64,000 nucleotides of DNA, from assembly GCF_000963005.1 (NCBI RefSeq), contig NZ_JZHZ01000007.1, positions 275,546-339,545 on the forward strand, read 5' to 3'. This document shows positions 53,809 to 63,644 of this stretch, piece by piece. How positions within the stretch are numbered: the stretch's first letter is position 1; every line of letters starts with the position of its first letter. The stretch comes from Xanthomonas sp. GPE 39 (lineage in GTDB: Bacteria > Pseudomonadota > Gammaproteobacteria > Xanthomonadales > Xanthomonadaceae). Under the pieces are notes generated by a model. It was given only the letters and a program-made list of their open reading frames with translations. It ran no database searches and was not told the origin of the DNA. A program made the position numbers and the translations under genes.

Positions 53809-55185
53809 ATGACTGATCCATCCGCTCAGCCCGACCACCTGCAGCGCAGCCTGTCCAACCGTCACTTGCAGTTGATCGCGATCGGCGGCGCGATCGGCAC
53901 CGGCCTGTTCATGGGCTCGGGCAAGACCATCAGCCTGGCCGGGCCGTCGATCCTGTTCGTGTACCTGATCATCGGGGTGATGCTGTTCTTCGTGATGCGG
54001 GCGATGGGTGAACTGCTGCTGTCGAACTTGGAATACAAGTCGTTCATCGATTTCTCCACCGATCTGCTTGGTCCGTGGGCTGGGTTCTTCTGTGGCTGGA
54101 CCTACTGGTTCTGCTGGATCATCACCGCCATCGCTGACGTGATCGCGATCGCCGCCTACGCGCAGTTCTGGTTCCCGACGCTGGCACCGTGGATTCCGGC
54201 GATGGTGTGCGTGTTGTTGCTGTTGAGCTTGAATCTGGTGACGGTGAAGCTGTTCGGCGAAATGGAATTCTGGTTCGCGTTGATCAAGCTCGTCGCCATC
54301 TGCGCGCTCATCCTCACCGGCGCTGGCTTGGTCGCCTGGGGTTTCCACACGCCGTCCGGGCACGTGGCCTCGTTGGCGAACCTGTGGAACGATGGTGGTC
54401 TGTTCCCGAAGGGGCTGGATGGTTTCTTCGCTGGTTTCCAGATCGCGGTGTTCGCTTTTGTCGGCATCGAACTGGTCGGCACCACCGCCGCCGAGACCGC
54501 CGACCCACGCCGCAACCTGCCCAAGGCGATCAATTCGATTCCGGTGCGGATCCTGGTGTTTTATGTGTTGGCATTGGTGGCGATCATGGCGGTGACGCCG
54601 TGGCGCCAGGTGGTGCCGGGCAAGAGCCCGTTCGTGGAATTGTTCGTGCTCGCCGGTGTGCCCGCCGCCGCCAGTCTGATCAACTTCGTGGTGCTGACCT
54701 CCGCTACCTCTTCAGCCAATAGTGGCATCTTTTCCACCAGCCGCATGCTCTATGGCCTGGCCGAAGAGCGGCATGCGCCGCGTGGTTTTGCTCGGCTTTC
54801 GCACGCGGCGGTGCCGGCGCGTGGGTTGCTGTTTTCGTGCGCATGCCTGCTCGGCGGCACGCTGTTGATGTATCTGATCCCGAATCTGGTCACCGCCTTC
54901 ACCTTGGTCACGACGTTGGCGGCGGTGTTGTTTATGTTTGTCTGGTCGCTGATCCTGTGCGCGTACATTGCCTACCGACGCAAGCGTCCGCAGTTGCATG
55001 CGGCGTCCGCCTTCAAGATGCCCGGTGGCGTGGTGATGTGTTACGTCTGCCTGGCGTTCTTCGCCTTCGTCGTGGGGTTGTTGACTCTGCAGGCCGATAC
55101 CCGTCAGGCATTACTGGCCAGTCCGGTGTGGTTCCTGATCCTCGGCGTGGGGTATGCGCTCAAGTGTCGCAACGAGGCTGCTTGA
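53809..55185 (+). CDS. cycA: D-serine/D-alanine/glycine-type amino acid permease
   Basis: A 458-residue APC-superfamily permease with twelve membrane segments. Amino-acid permease signatures are HLQLIAIGGAIGTGLFMGSG at the N-terminus, GELLLSNLEYKSFIDFSTDLLGPWAGFFCGWTYWFCWI, FAGFQIAVFAFVGIELVGTTAAET, and SSANSGIFSTSRMLYGLAEERHAP. These fit CycA better than aromatic or histidine permeases. The ATG at 53809 is taken; GTG 53803 is also in frame. Confidence 0.88.
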   Translation: MTDPSAQPDHLQRSLSNRHLQLIAIGGAIGTGLFMGSGKTISLAGPSILFVYLIIGVMLFFVMRAMGELLLSNLEYKSFIDFSTDLLGPWAGFFCGWTYWFCWIITAIADVIAIAAYAQFWFPTLAPWIPAMVCVLLLLSLNLVTVKLFGEMEFWFALIKLVAICALILTGAGLVAWGFHTPSGHVASLANLWNDGGLFPKGLDGFFAGFQIAVFAFVGIELVGTTAAETADPRRNLPKAINSIPVRILVFYVLALVAIMAVTPWRQVVPGKSPFVELFVLAGVPAAASLINFVVLTSATSSANSGIFSTSRMLYGLAEERHAPRGFARLSHAAVPARGLLFSCACLLGGTLLMYLIPNLVTAFTLVTTLAAVLFMFVWSLILCAYIAYRRKRPQLHAASAFKMPGGVVMCYVCLAFFAFVVGLLTLQADTRQALLASPVWFLILGVGYALKCRNEAA

Positions 55186-55266
55186 GGCCGTGCGCGTGCG
55201 GTTGCCGTTGACGCTGCGCGCCCGGCAGCGGATGCTCGCGTTCTTGCCGTCTGCGAGCCGCGCCCG

Positions 55267-56187
55267 ATGATGACGATCCACCGCATTGGCGGAACGACCG
55301 ACGCACCACTGTGCTGGGTGGATCTGTGCCAGCCCAGTACCGAGGAGTTGGCAGAAGTCGATCGCAAGGTCGGCTTTGCCGTGCCTACGCGTGCGGCGAT
55401 CAGCGAGATCGAATTCAGTAGCCGCGTGCGGATCGAAGGCGATGTGGTGTTCCTCAATGTGCCGCGCTTCCAGGACGACGACGGCCCGACTGCGCCGCTC
55501 GGCTTTGCCGTGTCGCCACGGGTACTGGTGACTCAGCGCGAGCAGCCGATGGGCTCGCTGGAGGCGGTGGCCGCGCAGTTGCAGCGCAGCCCGTGCCGCA
55601 GCAGCGACGACCTGCTGCTGCGTCTACTCGATCAACTCGTCGGACGCTTGGCCGACCGACTGGAAGCGCTGGAGGTGCAGATCACCGAGACCACGCGTTT
55701 AGCATTCGACAAACCGCATGCGCGGCACAAAGCGCGCCATCTGGAGCGAATGCTGCGCGATGTCGGCGACATGGGCCGGCGGCTTGGCGGGATGCACAAC
55801 GCCGGTCATGGATTGCTGCGCCTGACCACGTACCTGGACGATGCCGCGCCGGAGTGGTTCGGCGCGGACGCGGCCAAACGTATCGGCCTGCTGCGCAAAG
55901 ATCTGGTGACGCTCAGCGAATTCGAGCAGCAATTGAACGACCGCATCGAATTCCTGCTCGACAGCGTGCTGGGCATGATCAACGTGGACCAGAACAATGT
56001 GATGAAGGTGATGGCGGTGGCGTCGGTGGTGGGCATTCCGCCGACGGTGCTGGTGGGTATTTGGGGTATGAATTTCGCGCACATGCCCGAACTGAAATGG
56101 CACAACGCGTACTACTGGGCTCTGGGCGTGATTGTCTTGAGCATGTTGTTGCCGCTGGCATGGTTCCGTCGCCGCGGTTGGATCTGA
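55267..56187 (+). CDS. zntB: CorA-family zinc/metal transporter (ZntB-like)
   Basis: A 306-residue CorA superfamily protein: a cytoplasmic N-domain (DAPLCWVDLCQPSTEELAEV), a long helical stalk (QLVGRLADRLEALEVQITETTRLAF, LNDRIEFLLDSVLGMINVDQNNVMKVMAVASVV), two C-terminal membrane helices and the signature loop IWGMNFAHMPE. Length and domain spacing match ZntB rather than CorA. Direction of transport (zinc uptake or efflux) cannot be read from sequence. ATG 55267 or 55270. Confidence 0.85.
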   Translation: MMTIHRIGGTTDAPLCWVDLCQPSTEELAEVDRKVGFAVPTRAAISEIEFSSRVRIEGDVVFLNVPRFQDDDGPTAPLGFAVSPRVLVTQREQPMGSLEAVAAQLQRSPCRSSDDLLLRLLDQLVGRLADRLEALEVQITETTRLAFDKPHARHKARHLERMLRDVGDMGRRLGGMHNAGHGLLRLTTYLDDAAPEWFGADAAKRIGLLRKDLVTLSEFEQQLNDRIEFLLDSVLGMINVDQNNVMKVMAVASVVGIPPTVLVGIWGMNFAHMPELKWHNAYYWALGVIVLSMLLPLAWFRRRGWI

Positions 56188-56337
56188 GCGCGGCGCGGGG
56201 CGGCGAGCGGGGTGGCTTGTCGCACGCGATGGGGCTGGTCGGTTCGACGGCGACGGGGCACGACGAGCGCGTAGGTCAGCGCGAATGCAGCATGATCGGC
56301 TGTTGCATGCCGATTGATTATCTCGGCATTCTTTTAC

Positions 56338-57153
56338 TCACTCTTGCGGCGTGAGCGTTGCTGGCTTGGCCGGCGAGGTGTCTGTTTCCCCTAGCCAAGC
56401 GGCCACGATTCGTGCGTAGGTACCGCTGGCCTTGCTCAGGTGCAACCACTGATCGACGTAGGCTTTCCAGGCGACGTCGTCGCGCGGCAGTAGGAACGCT
56501 TTCTCGCCATACTGCAGTGGCTGCTGCGGGTTCACCGCGCATAGCCCGGGCGTGCGTCGCTGCTGGAAGCGGGCTTCCGAGGCATCGGTGATCATCACGT
56601 CGGCTTGGCCTTCGCGCAGTTCGCGGAAGATCGCGGGGTTGTCGTCGGACAGGGTCAGTTGCGCGTGTGGCAATGCACGGCGCGCGAACGCTTCGTTGGT
56701 ACCGCCGCGCGGTTCGATCACGCGGACCTTGGGTTGGTCGATCTCGGCGACGGTACGGTAGCGTTCGCGGTCGCTGCAACGCAAAAGCGGGATCTTCCCG
56801 TCGATTTCGAGTACGGCGCTGAACCATGCCTGGCGCTGCCGCGATAACGACACCGAGATGCCGCCGACCGCGATGTCGCAGCGGTCGGCGAGCAGGTCCG
56901 GCAGCAACGTCGGCCAGCGTGTGCGTACCCATTGCACCCGTACCTCCAGGCTGGCCGCCAACGACTGTGCCAGGGTGATGTCGATGCCTTCGTAGCCGCC
57001 GTCCGCGCGCAGCACGCTGTATGGCGCATAGTCGCCCGTGGTGCATACGCGTAACGTGCCACGGTGCATGATGTTATCCAGATGCGACGGGCTGGCGTGT
57101 AGGGGCAGCGCGAGGACGGTGCCGAGTAGGCCGACGGCGAGGCCTCGTGTCAT
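56338..57153 (-). CDS. Periplasmic substrate-binding protein, cyclohexadienyl dehydratase-like
   Basis: A 271-residue SBP family 3 protein with a signal peptide (GLAVGLLGTVLALPLHASP). The family start TLRVCTTGDYAPYSVLRADGGYEGIDITLA and CDIAVGGISVSLSRQRQAWFS are clear; PRGGTNEAFARRALPHAQL is typical of PheC-type cyclohexadienyl dehydratases and related lysine/arginine/ornithine-binding proteins. No transporter genes adjoin, which favours an enzymatic PheC-like role (prephenate/arogenate dehydration in the periplasm), but that is inference. Confidence 0.8.
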   Translation of the reverse strand: MTRGLAVGLLGTVLALPLHASPSHLDNIMHRGTLRVCTTGDYAPYSVLRADGGYEGIDITLAQSLAASLEVRVQWVRTRWPTLLPDLLADRCDIAVGGISVSLSRQRQAWFSAVLEIDGKIPLLRCSDRERYRTVAEIDQPKVRVIEPRGGTNEAFARRALPHAQLTLSDDNPAIFRELREGQADVMITDASEARFQQRRTPGLCAVNPQQPLQYGEKAFLLPRDDVAWKAYVDQWLHLSKASGTYARIVAAWLGETDTSPAKPATLTPQE

Positions 57154-57462
57154 GGGATTCTCCTCGATGGCATGCGGATGTCTGTGCGCGCTGACGATTC
57201 GCTGGCGATTGTGCGGCCGACGCGGACTACCTTAGCGGGTTTCTGCGCGATAGCGATGCAGTCTGCGGACGTGCTTTCCAAAGCGACCTTGAGCGCAGCC
57301 AACTCGGCAGCGATACCAATGACGATGCTTGTAAGGCCTCGTCGGTTGGGTTTGAGAAAGCGCCTGAGTTGGGTGGGGAGATAAGGCGCTTGATCCGTCA
57401 GTTGCTGATCGAGCATGAGCAGCACCGCGATGTAGCTGTGCTGCCGCAGTATGCGTGTGTGC
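57154..57462. other. Gap between the PheC-like and trehalase genes
   Basis: This 309-base gap lies upstream of the PheC-like gene and downstream of treA, both on the minus strand. A minus-strand open frame (57150-57530) is present but overlaps the trehalase end and matches nothing I know, so it is not called. Confidence 0.4.
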
Positions 57463-59154
57463 TCAGAGCATGGCCGGTTCCAGCATCGCTTCGGACATCG
57501 ATCGGTGCTGCGTCTGTGGCGATGTATCACTGCCTGGCGCGTACAGATCCAGCAGTAACAAGGTCACGCCGTTGGTCCAGCCGAAGCCATCCTGTAGGGC
57601 GTATTCGCCGCCACCGCCGCCGTTGGTCTGGCCATCCATTGCGTACTTTTCCACCAGCGTATGCCGCTGCGCGAAGAGTGCTTGCACTCGTGCCAGAAAG
57701 CGGCTGCCGATGCGTTGAGCGATGGCGTCCTGGCCGTAGCGGCGCAGGCCATCCACTGCGATCCACTGCAACGGTGCCCAGCCGTTGGGTTCGTCCCATT
57801 GTTGGCCGGTATGCAAGCGGGTGGTGGCCAGGCCGCCGGGGCGCAGCAATTGCGCCTGCAAGGTGTCGGCGCTGCGTTTGGCCCGGTCCTGTGAGGCGAG
57901 GCCCACAAACAATGGATACAGTGCCGCTGCGGTGACCTGCTCGCGCAACTGGCGCTTTTGCCAATCGTAGTCGGCGTAGTAGCCAGCGCTGCTCCACAGA
58001 TGCTTGTCGATTGCGGTCTTGCGTGCGCAGGCCAGGGCTGCGTAGTCGGTGTCGCAGCCGGCAGCACCTGGATTCTTCGCGCAGGCCAGGGCCAGCGTGC
58101 GTTCCAAGTGATACAGCAGGCTGTTGAGATCGATTGGGACGATGGCTGTGGTACGGATGCTGGCGAGTGTCTTGCGGTCGCCCAGCCAGCGGCTCGAATA
58201 GTCCCAGCCGCTTTCGGCGCCGGCGCGCAGATCGCGGTAGACCTCCGCGGCGACACGGTGCTTGGCGGCGGCGGCGGTGCGGACATCGTGTAGCCAGGCT
58301 TCTGGACGTGGGGTGTCACGCGCATCCCAGTAGCGGTTGAGCAGGCTACCGTCGGCCAGCCGCACCACGTGCGCCTGTGCGCTGCCCGGAGTCAGTGTCT
58401 GCGCGCCGTCCATCCAGTACGCGTATTCCTTCTGCAACTGCGGCAGATAGCGCGCATAAGCCGCATCGCCTTCCACCTGTGCCTGCAATTGCACCATGTG
58501 CGAGAAGAAGGGGGGCTGCGAACGGCTCAGGTAGTAAGTGCGGTTGCCGTTGGGAATGTGTCCGTAGGTGTCGATCAGATAGGCGAAGTTGTCCAGCATC
58601 TGCCGGCTAAGTTCGCTCTGGCCGCTGTGCACCAGGCCGAGCATGGTGAAGTAAGAGTCCCAGTAGTAGATCTCGCGGAAGCGTCCGCCTGGCACGACGT
58701 ATGGGTGTGGCAATGCCAGCAGACTGCTGTGGGCCGGCACTTGCGTTTGCTGCCGCACCAGCATTGGCCACAGTGCGTCAATGTGCGTGCGCAGGTCGCT
58801 GTCTTGGTGGATCGGCTCGGGCGGCGCCGGGTCGGACTCCTCGAAGTTGGCAGCGATGAAGTGGTGCAGATCGAAGTCGGGTTTTTGGCGCTGCGCCAAA
58901 TAGTCGTGATTGATGAGCGCGGGATCACGTCGTGGTGTCGCATCGACGAAGTGTTTCTGGTCGTCGAACAGGGCCTGTTCCTGCACGTCCTGGAAAAGTT
59001 CCGGATAGGCCAGATCCGGCGTTTGCGGCGGTTCCTGCATGGTCTGTGTGAGCACCGGCACGGCCTTTTCGGCAGTCGCGTCGCAGTTGCCGAGTAGCAG
59101 GCCGAGCGACAAGCTCAGCAACGGTGTACAGGAAGCAGGAGCAGCATGGCTCAT
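57463..59154 (-). CDS. treA: Periplasmic trehalase (GH37)
   Basis: A ~563-residue GH37 trehalase that splits trehalose into glucose. Both family signatures are present: PGGRFREIYYWDSYF near residue 155 and QWDEPNGWAP near 450. Other motifs are ESGWDYSSRW with the catalytic acid Asp, PIDLNSLLY and a glycine-rich NGGGGGEYALQDGFGWTNGV near the C-terminus. The N-terminus (MSHAAPASCTPLLSLSLGLLLGNC) looks like a signal peptide. ATG 59154 was chosen; 59184 and 59202 are alternatives. Confidence 0.93.
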   Translation of the reverse strand: MSHAAPASCTPLLSLSLGLLLGNCDATAEKAVPVLTQTMQEPPQTPDLAYPELFQDVQEQALFDDQKHFVDATPRRDPALINHDYLAQRQKPDFDLHHFIAANFEESDPAPPEPIHQDSDLRTHIDALWPMLVRQQTQVPAHSSLLALPHPYVVPGGRFREIYYWDSYFTMLGLVHSGQSELSRQMLDNFAYLIDTYGHIPNGNRTYYLSRSQPPFFSHMVQLQAQVEGDAAYARYLPQLQKEYAYWMDGAQTLTPGSAQAHVVRLADGSLLNRYWDARDTPRPEAWLHDVRTAAAAKHRVAAEVYRDLRAGAESGWDYSSRWLGDRKTLASIRTTAIVPIDLNSLLYHLERTLALACAKNPGAAGCDTDYAALACARKTAIDKHLWSSAGYYADYDWQKRQLREQVTAAALYPLFVGLASQDRAKRSADTLQAQLLRPGGLATTRLHTGQQWDEPNGWAPLQWIAVDGLRRYGQDAIAQRIGSRFLARVQALFAQRHTLVEKYAMDGQTNGGGGGEYALQDGFGWTNGVTLLLLDLYAPGSDTSPQTQHRSMSEAMLEPAML

Positions 59155-59341
59155 GTCGGGTTCAGAGCAGGATGCATGAGGCATGGTAAACGACCGAAGC
59201 AAAATGTGAGCACGAACGGATGCAGGCCGATCACTGGCCTATGACAGAATCGCATGCAAGAAATGTGCCGTTTGCGGCCGATGGCCTCATACCTGCGGCA
59301 GTCCAATGCCGTCGCCGCATCTGCGGATGGGGGGCCAATGC

Positions 59342-60277
59342 CTAGGTCGTGTCTTGCTGATAGCGGTCCTTTTCGCCACTGAGCGCGGCTTCGGCGCGGA
59401 TAAAGACTTGGCCGATTGGTTCGTCTGCACAGGTGGCTTCGGCATCACCCACCAGCACGGTCAGCCCCAGTGCACGCTGCCGTGCTGCGATCTGGCGTAA
59501 GCCGTGCAATTTCCGCTCGGCATCTGCACCGTGCAGCATGACGATGAACTCTGCATTCTCGGTCGCGCGATCCACGCTGTCGGTTCCGCCGTCTTGCACG
59601 TAGCTGGTGAGGGTGCGGTCGAGCTGTTGCAGGGCACTACCCAGCAGACGTTCGCTTTGCTGATCGACCAGGGCTGCCAGCTCCTGCACTTCCAGGATCA
59701 CCACCCAGTAACGACCATCGGTGTCGGTGTGCTGGACATCGGTTGGCTGGTGCGATTGCAGGATCGCTTCGCGCTCACGTTGCAGTGCGTGCAGCCGCTC
59801 GTCCAGCAGGCGCATGGTCATGCGTCCCAGTGCGTGCAGGCCCTCACGCTGGGTATCGTTGAGTCGGCGCGGTGCGATATCCAATACACACACCGTGCCT
59901 AGCGTGATGCCTTCGCCGGTGACCAGCGGCATGCCAGCATAGAAGCGTGCGCCGATGTCGCCGCTCACCAAAGGCATGTCGGCGAAGCGCGCATCCTCGG
60001 CGAGGTTGGGGATTTCCAGCAATTGTCCGGGGTGACGGATGGCGTGATCGCACACCGCCTGGCTGCGTTCGGTCTGCTGTGTTTCCAGGCCCACCCGTGC
60101 CTTGAACCACTGCCGGTTGCGGTCCAGCAGCGAGATCAGGGCGATAGGCGCATCGCATAGCGACGCGGCGATCTGCACGATGTCCTGGTAGGCCTCCTCG
60201 GGCGGGCTGCCGACGATGCGATAACGGTCGAGCACCTGCTGGCGCATTGCTTCGTCGGTCATGGCGCTGGTGTTCAT
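59342..60277 (-). CDS. GAF-domain protein with a degenerate GGDEF domain
   Basis: A 311-residue cytoplasmic protein. Residues ~25-170 form a GAF domain (DIVQIAASLCDAPIALISLLDRNRQWFKARVGLE, AVCDHAIRHPGQLLEIPNLAEDARFADMPLV, GITLGTVCVLD). The C-terminal ~130 residues follow a GGDEF-like fold, but the signature is replaced: ENAEFIVML stands where GGDEFxxxL should be, and LTVLVGDAEA occupies the usual SIGVA position. It is therefore probably not an active diguanylate cyclase; it may bind a ligand through GAF and signal through the inactive domain. ATG 60277; 60262 also possible. Confidence 0.8.
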   Translation of the reverse strand: MNTSAMTDEAMRQQVLDRYRIVGSPPEEAYQDIVQIAASLCDAPIALISLLDRNRQWFKARVGLETQQTERSQAVCDHAIRHPGQLLEIPNLAEDARFADMPLVSGDIGARFYAGMPLVTGEGITLGTVCVLDIAPRRLNDTQREGLHALGRMTMRLLDERLHALQREREAILQSHQPTDVQHTDTDGRYWVVILEVQELAALVDQQSERLLGSALQQLDRTLTSYVQDGGTDSVDRATENAEFIVMLHGADAERKLHGLRQIAARQRALGLTVLVGDAEATCADEPIGQVFIRAEAALSGEKDRYQQDTT

Positions 60278-60319
60278 CGATTTTGGTAAAGATCGCGTAA
60301 CACACCATACGATAACCCA

Positions 60320-60356
60320 CACGACTGCGGCACGTCATAGACGTCCCGCAGTCGTG
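60320..60356 (-). terminator. Stem-loop between the M16 peptidase and GAF genes
   Basis: CACGACTGCGG pairs perfectly over 11 bases with CCGCAGTCGTG, and the loop itself contains a GACGT/ACGTC pair, about 100 bases after the M16 peptidase stop on the minus strand. There is no U tract, so attenuation or RNA stabilisation is as likely as termination. Confidence 0.45.
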
Positions 60357-60457
60357 ATGTTGCACCCGCCATGTATTGCTCCGTGGTTGTCGCCATCTCC
60401 ACGGGCGCTGTGTCCGCGCTGCGATTTGCGCGCAGGCGCGGCGCACGTGGTCGTGGA

Positions 60458-63349
60458 TCAATGCTTGATCGGTTGGCCGTCGCTGTCCAATACCTGCACA
60501 TCGCCTAGTTTCAGTGCGCGCACTGGAGCTTGGATCTGTTTGAGGTCGCCGACGATGACCCAGGTCATCGCCTGTGGTGCGACGATTTCCTTGATCGCCG
60601 CTTCCGCAGCGGGTTGATCGACCGCTTCCAGGCGCTTCTTCAAGGTCTGCACGTAATCATCCGCACGCCCGTATTGAACGATGCTCTCCATCGCGCCGAG
60701 CACCGCGCTGGTGGTTTCGAAGCGACCTGGCAGGGCACGGATGCGTTGGTTTTTGATTTTGGTGATTTCCTCGCTGGTCAAAGGCTTTTCGCCGATCACC
60801 GCCTTGGATTCCTTCAGGATCTCGGCGGCGGACTCGGCGGTCTTATCGGTCTGCACTGGTGCGAAGAGCAGGAAGGGACGCTGGCCCTGTGCATCGAGCA
60901 TGAAGCTGTTGGCACCATAGGCCCAACGCTTGTCTTCGCGCAGGTTCATGTTCAAGCGCGAGGTGAAGCTTCCACCGAACGCATCGTTGGCCACGCTGAT
61001 GGCCAGATTGTTCGGCGCCTTGGTCGAGGGGGCTAGCAGGCCGGCCATGATCAACGATTGCGGCGCGTTCTCGTGCTTGATCAGGAACACCCGTGGCTTG
61101 GGTTGTGCGGCGACCTGCGGCAATGACTTGGTTGGGCGCTTGCTCTTCGGTGGCTGCCAGTCGCCGAAGACCGTGTCCAACTGCGGAATGATCTGCGCCA
61201 GCGTCGTATCGCCGGCGACCAGGATGCGCAGGTTGTCCGGACGTAGCCAGTTGTTCTGGAAGGCGCGCAAGTCGGCGGCATTCAAGTCCTTGATCGCCGC
61301 TTCGGTCCCGGTGCCGGTGAGCGGCACGCCGTAGGGATGCTGTGGACCGTACAGCAGCGGTGGCAGGATACGTAGCGCCAGCCCCTCTGGTTGGGTTTTT
61401 TCCTGCGCGATGGAGGCCAGCCATTGGTTGCGGATGCGTGCGATATCCTCTGCTTTGAATGCTGGGTGACGCACGATGTCGGCGAATAGTTCCAGCGACG
61501 GTGCCAATTGGTCGTTGAGCGCATTCAGTGAGGCGTCGCAGCTGTCCAGTCCGCAGGACACGCTGGTCATTGCACCCAGGCGCTGGCGGCGTTGCGCCAC
61601 TTCCACCGAATCCAGGGTAGGTGTGCTCTCGTTCATCAGCGCCGCAGTGAAGTTGGCGGTGCCGAGCTTGTGGCCTTGGTCGGTCGCGTAGCCGGCGTCG
61701 AACAGCAGTTCGATCTGAGTGACCGGAATGGTGTGGCGCTCGGCCAGCACCACCTCGATACCGTTCTTGAGTTTGCCGCGCTGTAACTGCGGGAAACGCA
61801 AGCCAGGGAACTCGGTGATGTTGGGTACGCCAGCGGCGCGATCGACCTGGCTCTTGCCGACGCTGTAGGTGGCTTTGGGCGGGAGCTTGGTCGCGGGCTT
61901 GCCCGACGCAGTGGGTAATGGCGTGACCGCCTTGTCCTCGGCGGCCTCATCGAAACCTTCTGGTGCTGGCAGCACGGTCAGCACATAGTCGCCTTTGCCG
62001 AACCAGGTGGCAGCGGCCTTGCGCACACTGTCGATAGTAGCGGCTTGCGCGCGTTGTAGATCCTGCCGGTAGGCACCTGGATCGTTGCGGTAGACCTGGC
62101 CCTCGGCCAGGATCGTAGCCTTGCCGCCTGAGCCGCCGACTTTTTCCAGGGCGCGCACGAAGCCGGCGCGATAGCGAATCTTGGCGCGTTGCAGTTCGTC
62201 GGCGCTGGGGCCTTCGGCGCTGAACTTTTGCAATTCCTCGGCGATGGCGGCTTCGACCTTGGCAGGGTCCACGCCGTCCTTCACGTCGGCAGTGATCTGC
62301 AGCTGACTCGCCAGCGCGAACGTCTCCACGTCGGCGGAGACGTCATCGACCAGCTTGTCGCGATAGACCAGGCGCTGATACAGACGGCTGGTTTTGCCGC
62401 CGCCGAGCATGGTCGTTGCCAGATCCAGTTGCACAGCGTCATCGGTGCCTAGTTGCGGTGCCACCCAAGTGCGGTAGATGCGCGGTTGCGCGACGTGGTC
62501 GTGCTGCACGCCGCGGGTTTGCTTGGCCAATGGTGTGATCCATGGCTGCTGGTGCGGCACCGGCCGGCCCGCCGGGATATCGCCGAAATAGCGTTCGACT
62601 TTGGCGCGTGCCTGGTCCACGGTGATGTCGCCGGCCAGCACCAAGGTCGTGTTGGCGGCGCCGTAGTTGTCGTGGAACCAGCGTTTGACGTCGTCCAGCG
62701 AGGCCGCATCGATGTCGGCCATTGAGCCGATGGTGGTGTGCTGGTAGGGATGATTGGCCGGGAAGATGTGCGCCAGTATGTTTTCTTCCACACGGCCGTA
62801 GGGTTGATTTTCGCCCTGGCGTTTTTCGTTCTCGACCACGCCGCGCTGGGTATCCAGTTCCTTTTGCCCGATTGCGCCGAGCAGGTGCCCCATGCGGTCC
62901 GATTCCATCCACAGTGCCGTATCCAGCGCGGTGGTCGGTACGGTTTCGAAGTAGTTGGTGCGGTCGAACCAAGTGGTGCCATTGATGTCGGTGCCGCCGA
63001 CTTTCTCGAACGGTTGGAAATAGGTGCCTTTGTGGTGCTCTGAGCCGGAGAACATCAAGTGCTCGAACAAGTGCGCAAAGCCGGTCTTGCCGGTTGGCTC
63101 GTCGCCGGAACCGATGTGATACCAGATGCTCACCGCCACGATCGGCGCCTTGTGATCCTCGTGTACCACCACGGTCAGGCCGTTGGGCAGAGTGAAGCGA
63201 GTGTAGGCGATGTCCGGCAAGCTCGGTGCTGGGGCGGCGGCCATGGCCGCAGCGGGCATGCCGGCAGTGCTGAGGGCGAGAATGCTGCAGATCAATAACG
63301 ATCGTGGTCGGAGCATGCGCATAGTCCGATGATGGAAGTGCTTCATCAT
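60458..63349 (-). CDS. Exported M16-family zinc peptidase (pitrilysin-like)
   Basis: A 963-residue protein with a signal peptide (LLICSILALSTAGMPAAAMA). The active domain has the inverted zinc motif HLFEH at residues 93-97 and the downstream glutamate in TQRGVVENEKRQ. A second, inactive M16 half follows (IEVVLAERHTIPVTQIELLF) without HxxEH, giving the usual two-domain clam-shell in one chain. It probably degrades peptides in the periplasm. A MMKHFHHRTMRM start is used; later methionines at residues 10-12 could also initiate. Confidence 0.93.
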   Translation of the reverse strand: MMKHFHHRTMRMLRPRSLLICSILALSTAGMPAAAMAAAPAPSLPDIAYTRFTLPNGLTVVVHEDHKAPIVAVSIWYHIGSGDEPTGKTGFAHLFEHLMFSGSEHHKGTYFQPFEKVGGTDINGTTWFDRTNYFETVPTTALDTALWMESDRMGHLLGAIGQKELDTQRGVVENEKRQGENQPYGRVEENILAHIFPANHPYQHTTIGSMADIDAASLDDVKRWFHDNYGAANTTLVLAGDITVDQARAKVERYFGDIPAGRPVPHQQPWITPLAKQTRGVQHDHVAQPRIYRTWVAPQLGTDDAVQLDLATTMLGGGKTSRLYQRLVYRDKLVDDVSADVETFALASQLQITADVKDGVDPAKVEAAIAEELQKFSAEGPSADELQRAKIRYRAGFVRALEKVGGSGGKATILAEGQVYRNDPGAYRQDLQRAQAATIDSVRKAAATWFGKGDYVLTVLPAPEGFDEAAEDKAVTPLPTASGKPATKLPPKATYSVGKSQVDRAAGVPNITEFPGLRFPQLQRGKLKNGIEVVLAERHTIPVTQIELLFDAGYATDQGHKLGTANFTAALMNESTPTLDSVEVAQRRQRLGAMTSVSCGLDSCDASLNALNDQLAPSLELFADIVRHPAFKAEDIARIRNQWLASIAQEKTQPEGLALRILPPLLYGPQHPYGVPLTGTGTEAAIKDLNAADLRAFQNNWLRPDNLRILVAGDTTLAQIIPQLDTVFGDWQPPKSKRPTKSLPQVAAQPKPRVFLIKHENAPQSLIMAGLLAPSTKAPNNLAISVANDAFGGSFTSRLNMNLREDKRWAYGANSFMLDAQGQRPFLLFAPVQTDKTAESAAEILKESKAVIGEKPLTSEEITKIKNQRIRALPGRFETTSAVLGAMESIVQYGRADDYVQTLKKRLEAVDQPAAEAAIKEIVAPQAMTWVIVGDLKQIQAPVRALKLGDVQVLDSDGQPIKH

Positions 63350-63568
63350 AGAGGCCAGGGACGCGATTGAGGAATATCACCGGATCGCACGGCGCGGGCG
63401 TCTCACTGCAAGTCTTGGCCAACGATTGCCAGTGATGCGTGATATCGGTGACGGCTGGTGTCAGCGCGCGCGCATTGCGCTGGATGCAGACCGGCATGGC
63501 TGCACCGCTACGCCCCTGATGATCGGTGGCTGTAACGGGTGCCCATGCGTTGCGATCACCAGAAACGT

Positions 63569-63598
63569 CAACGGCAGCGTCTTGCGACGCTGCCGTTG
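63569..63598 (-). terminator. Stem-loop after the CBM2 gene
   Basis: CAACGGCAGCGTC pairs perfectly over 13 bases across a 4-base loop, 47 bases beyond the stop on the minus strand and preceded by a smaller CACCGTGT hairpin at 63605-63625. ACGTTTCTGG follows. Likely terminator of the carbohydrate-active gene. Confidence 0.55.
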
Positions 63599-63644
63599 GC
63601 AAGTCACCGTGTCATTCACACGGTGACGGTGTTACCGCATGACA

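Noticed and set aside
57150..57530. Minus-strand open frame of 126 codons in the gap before treA
   Set aside because: It overlaps the treA 3' end, has no ribosome-binding site and no recognisable similarity.
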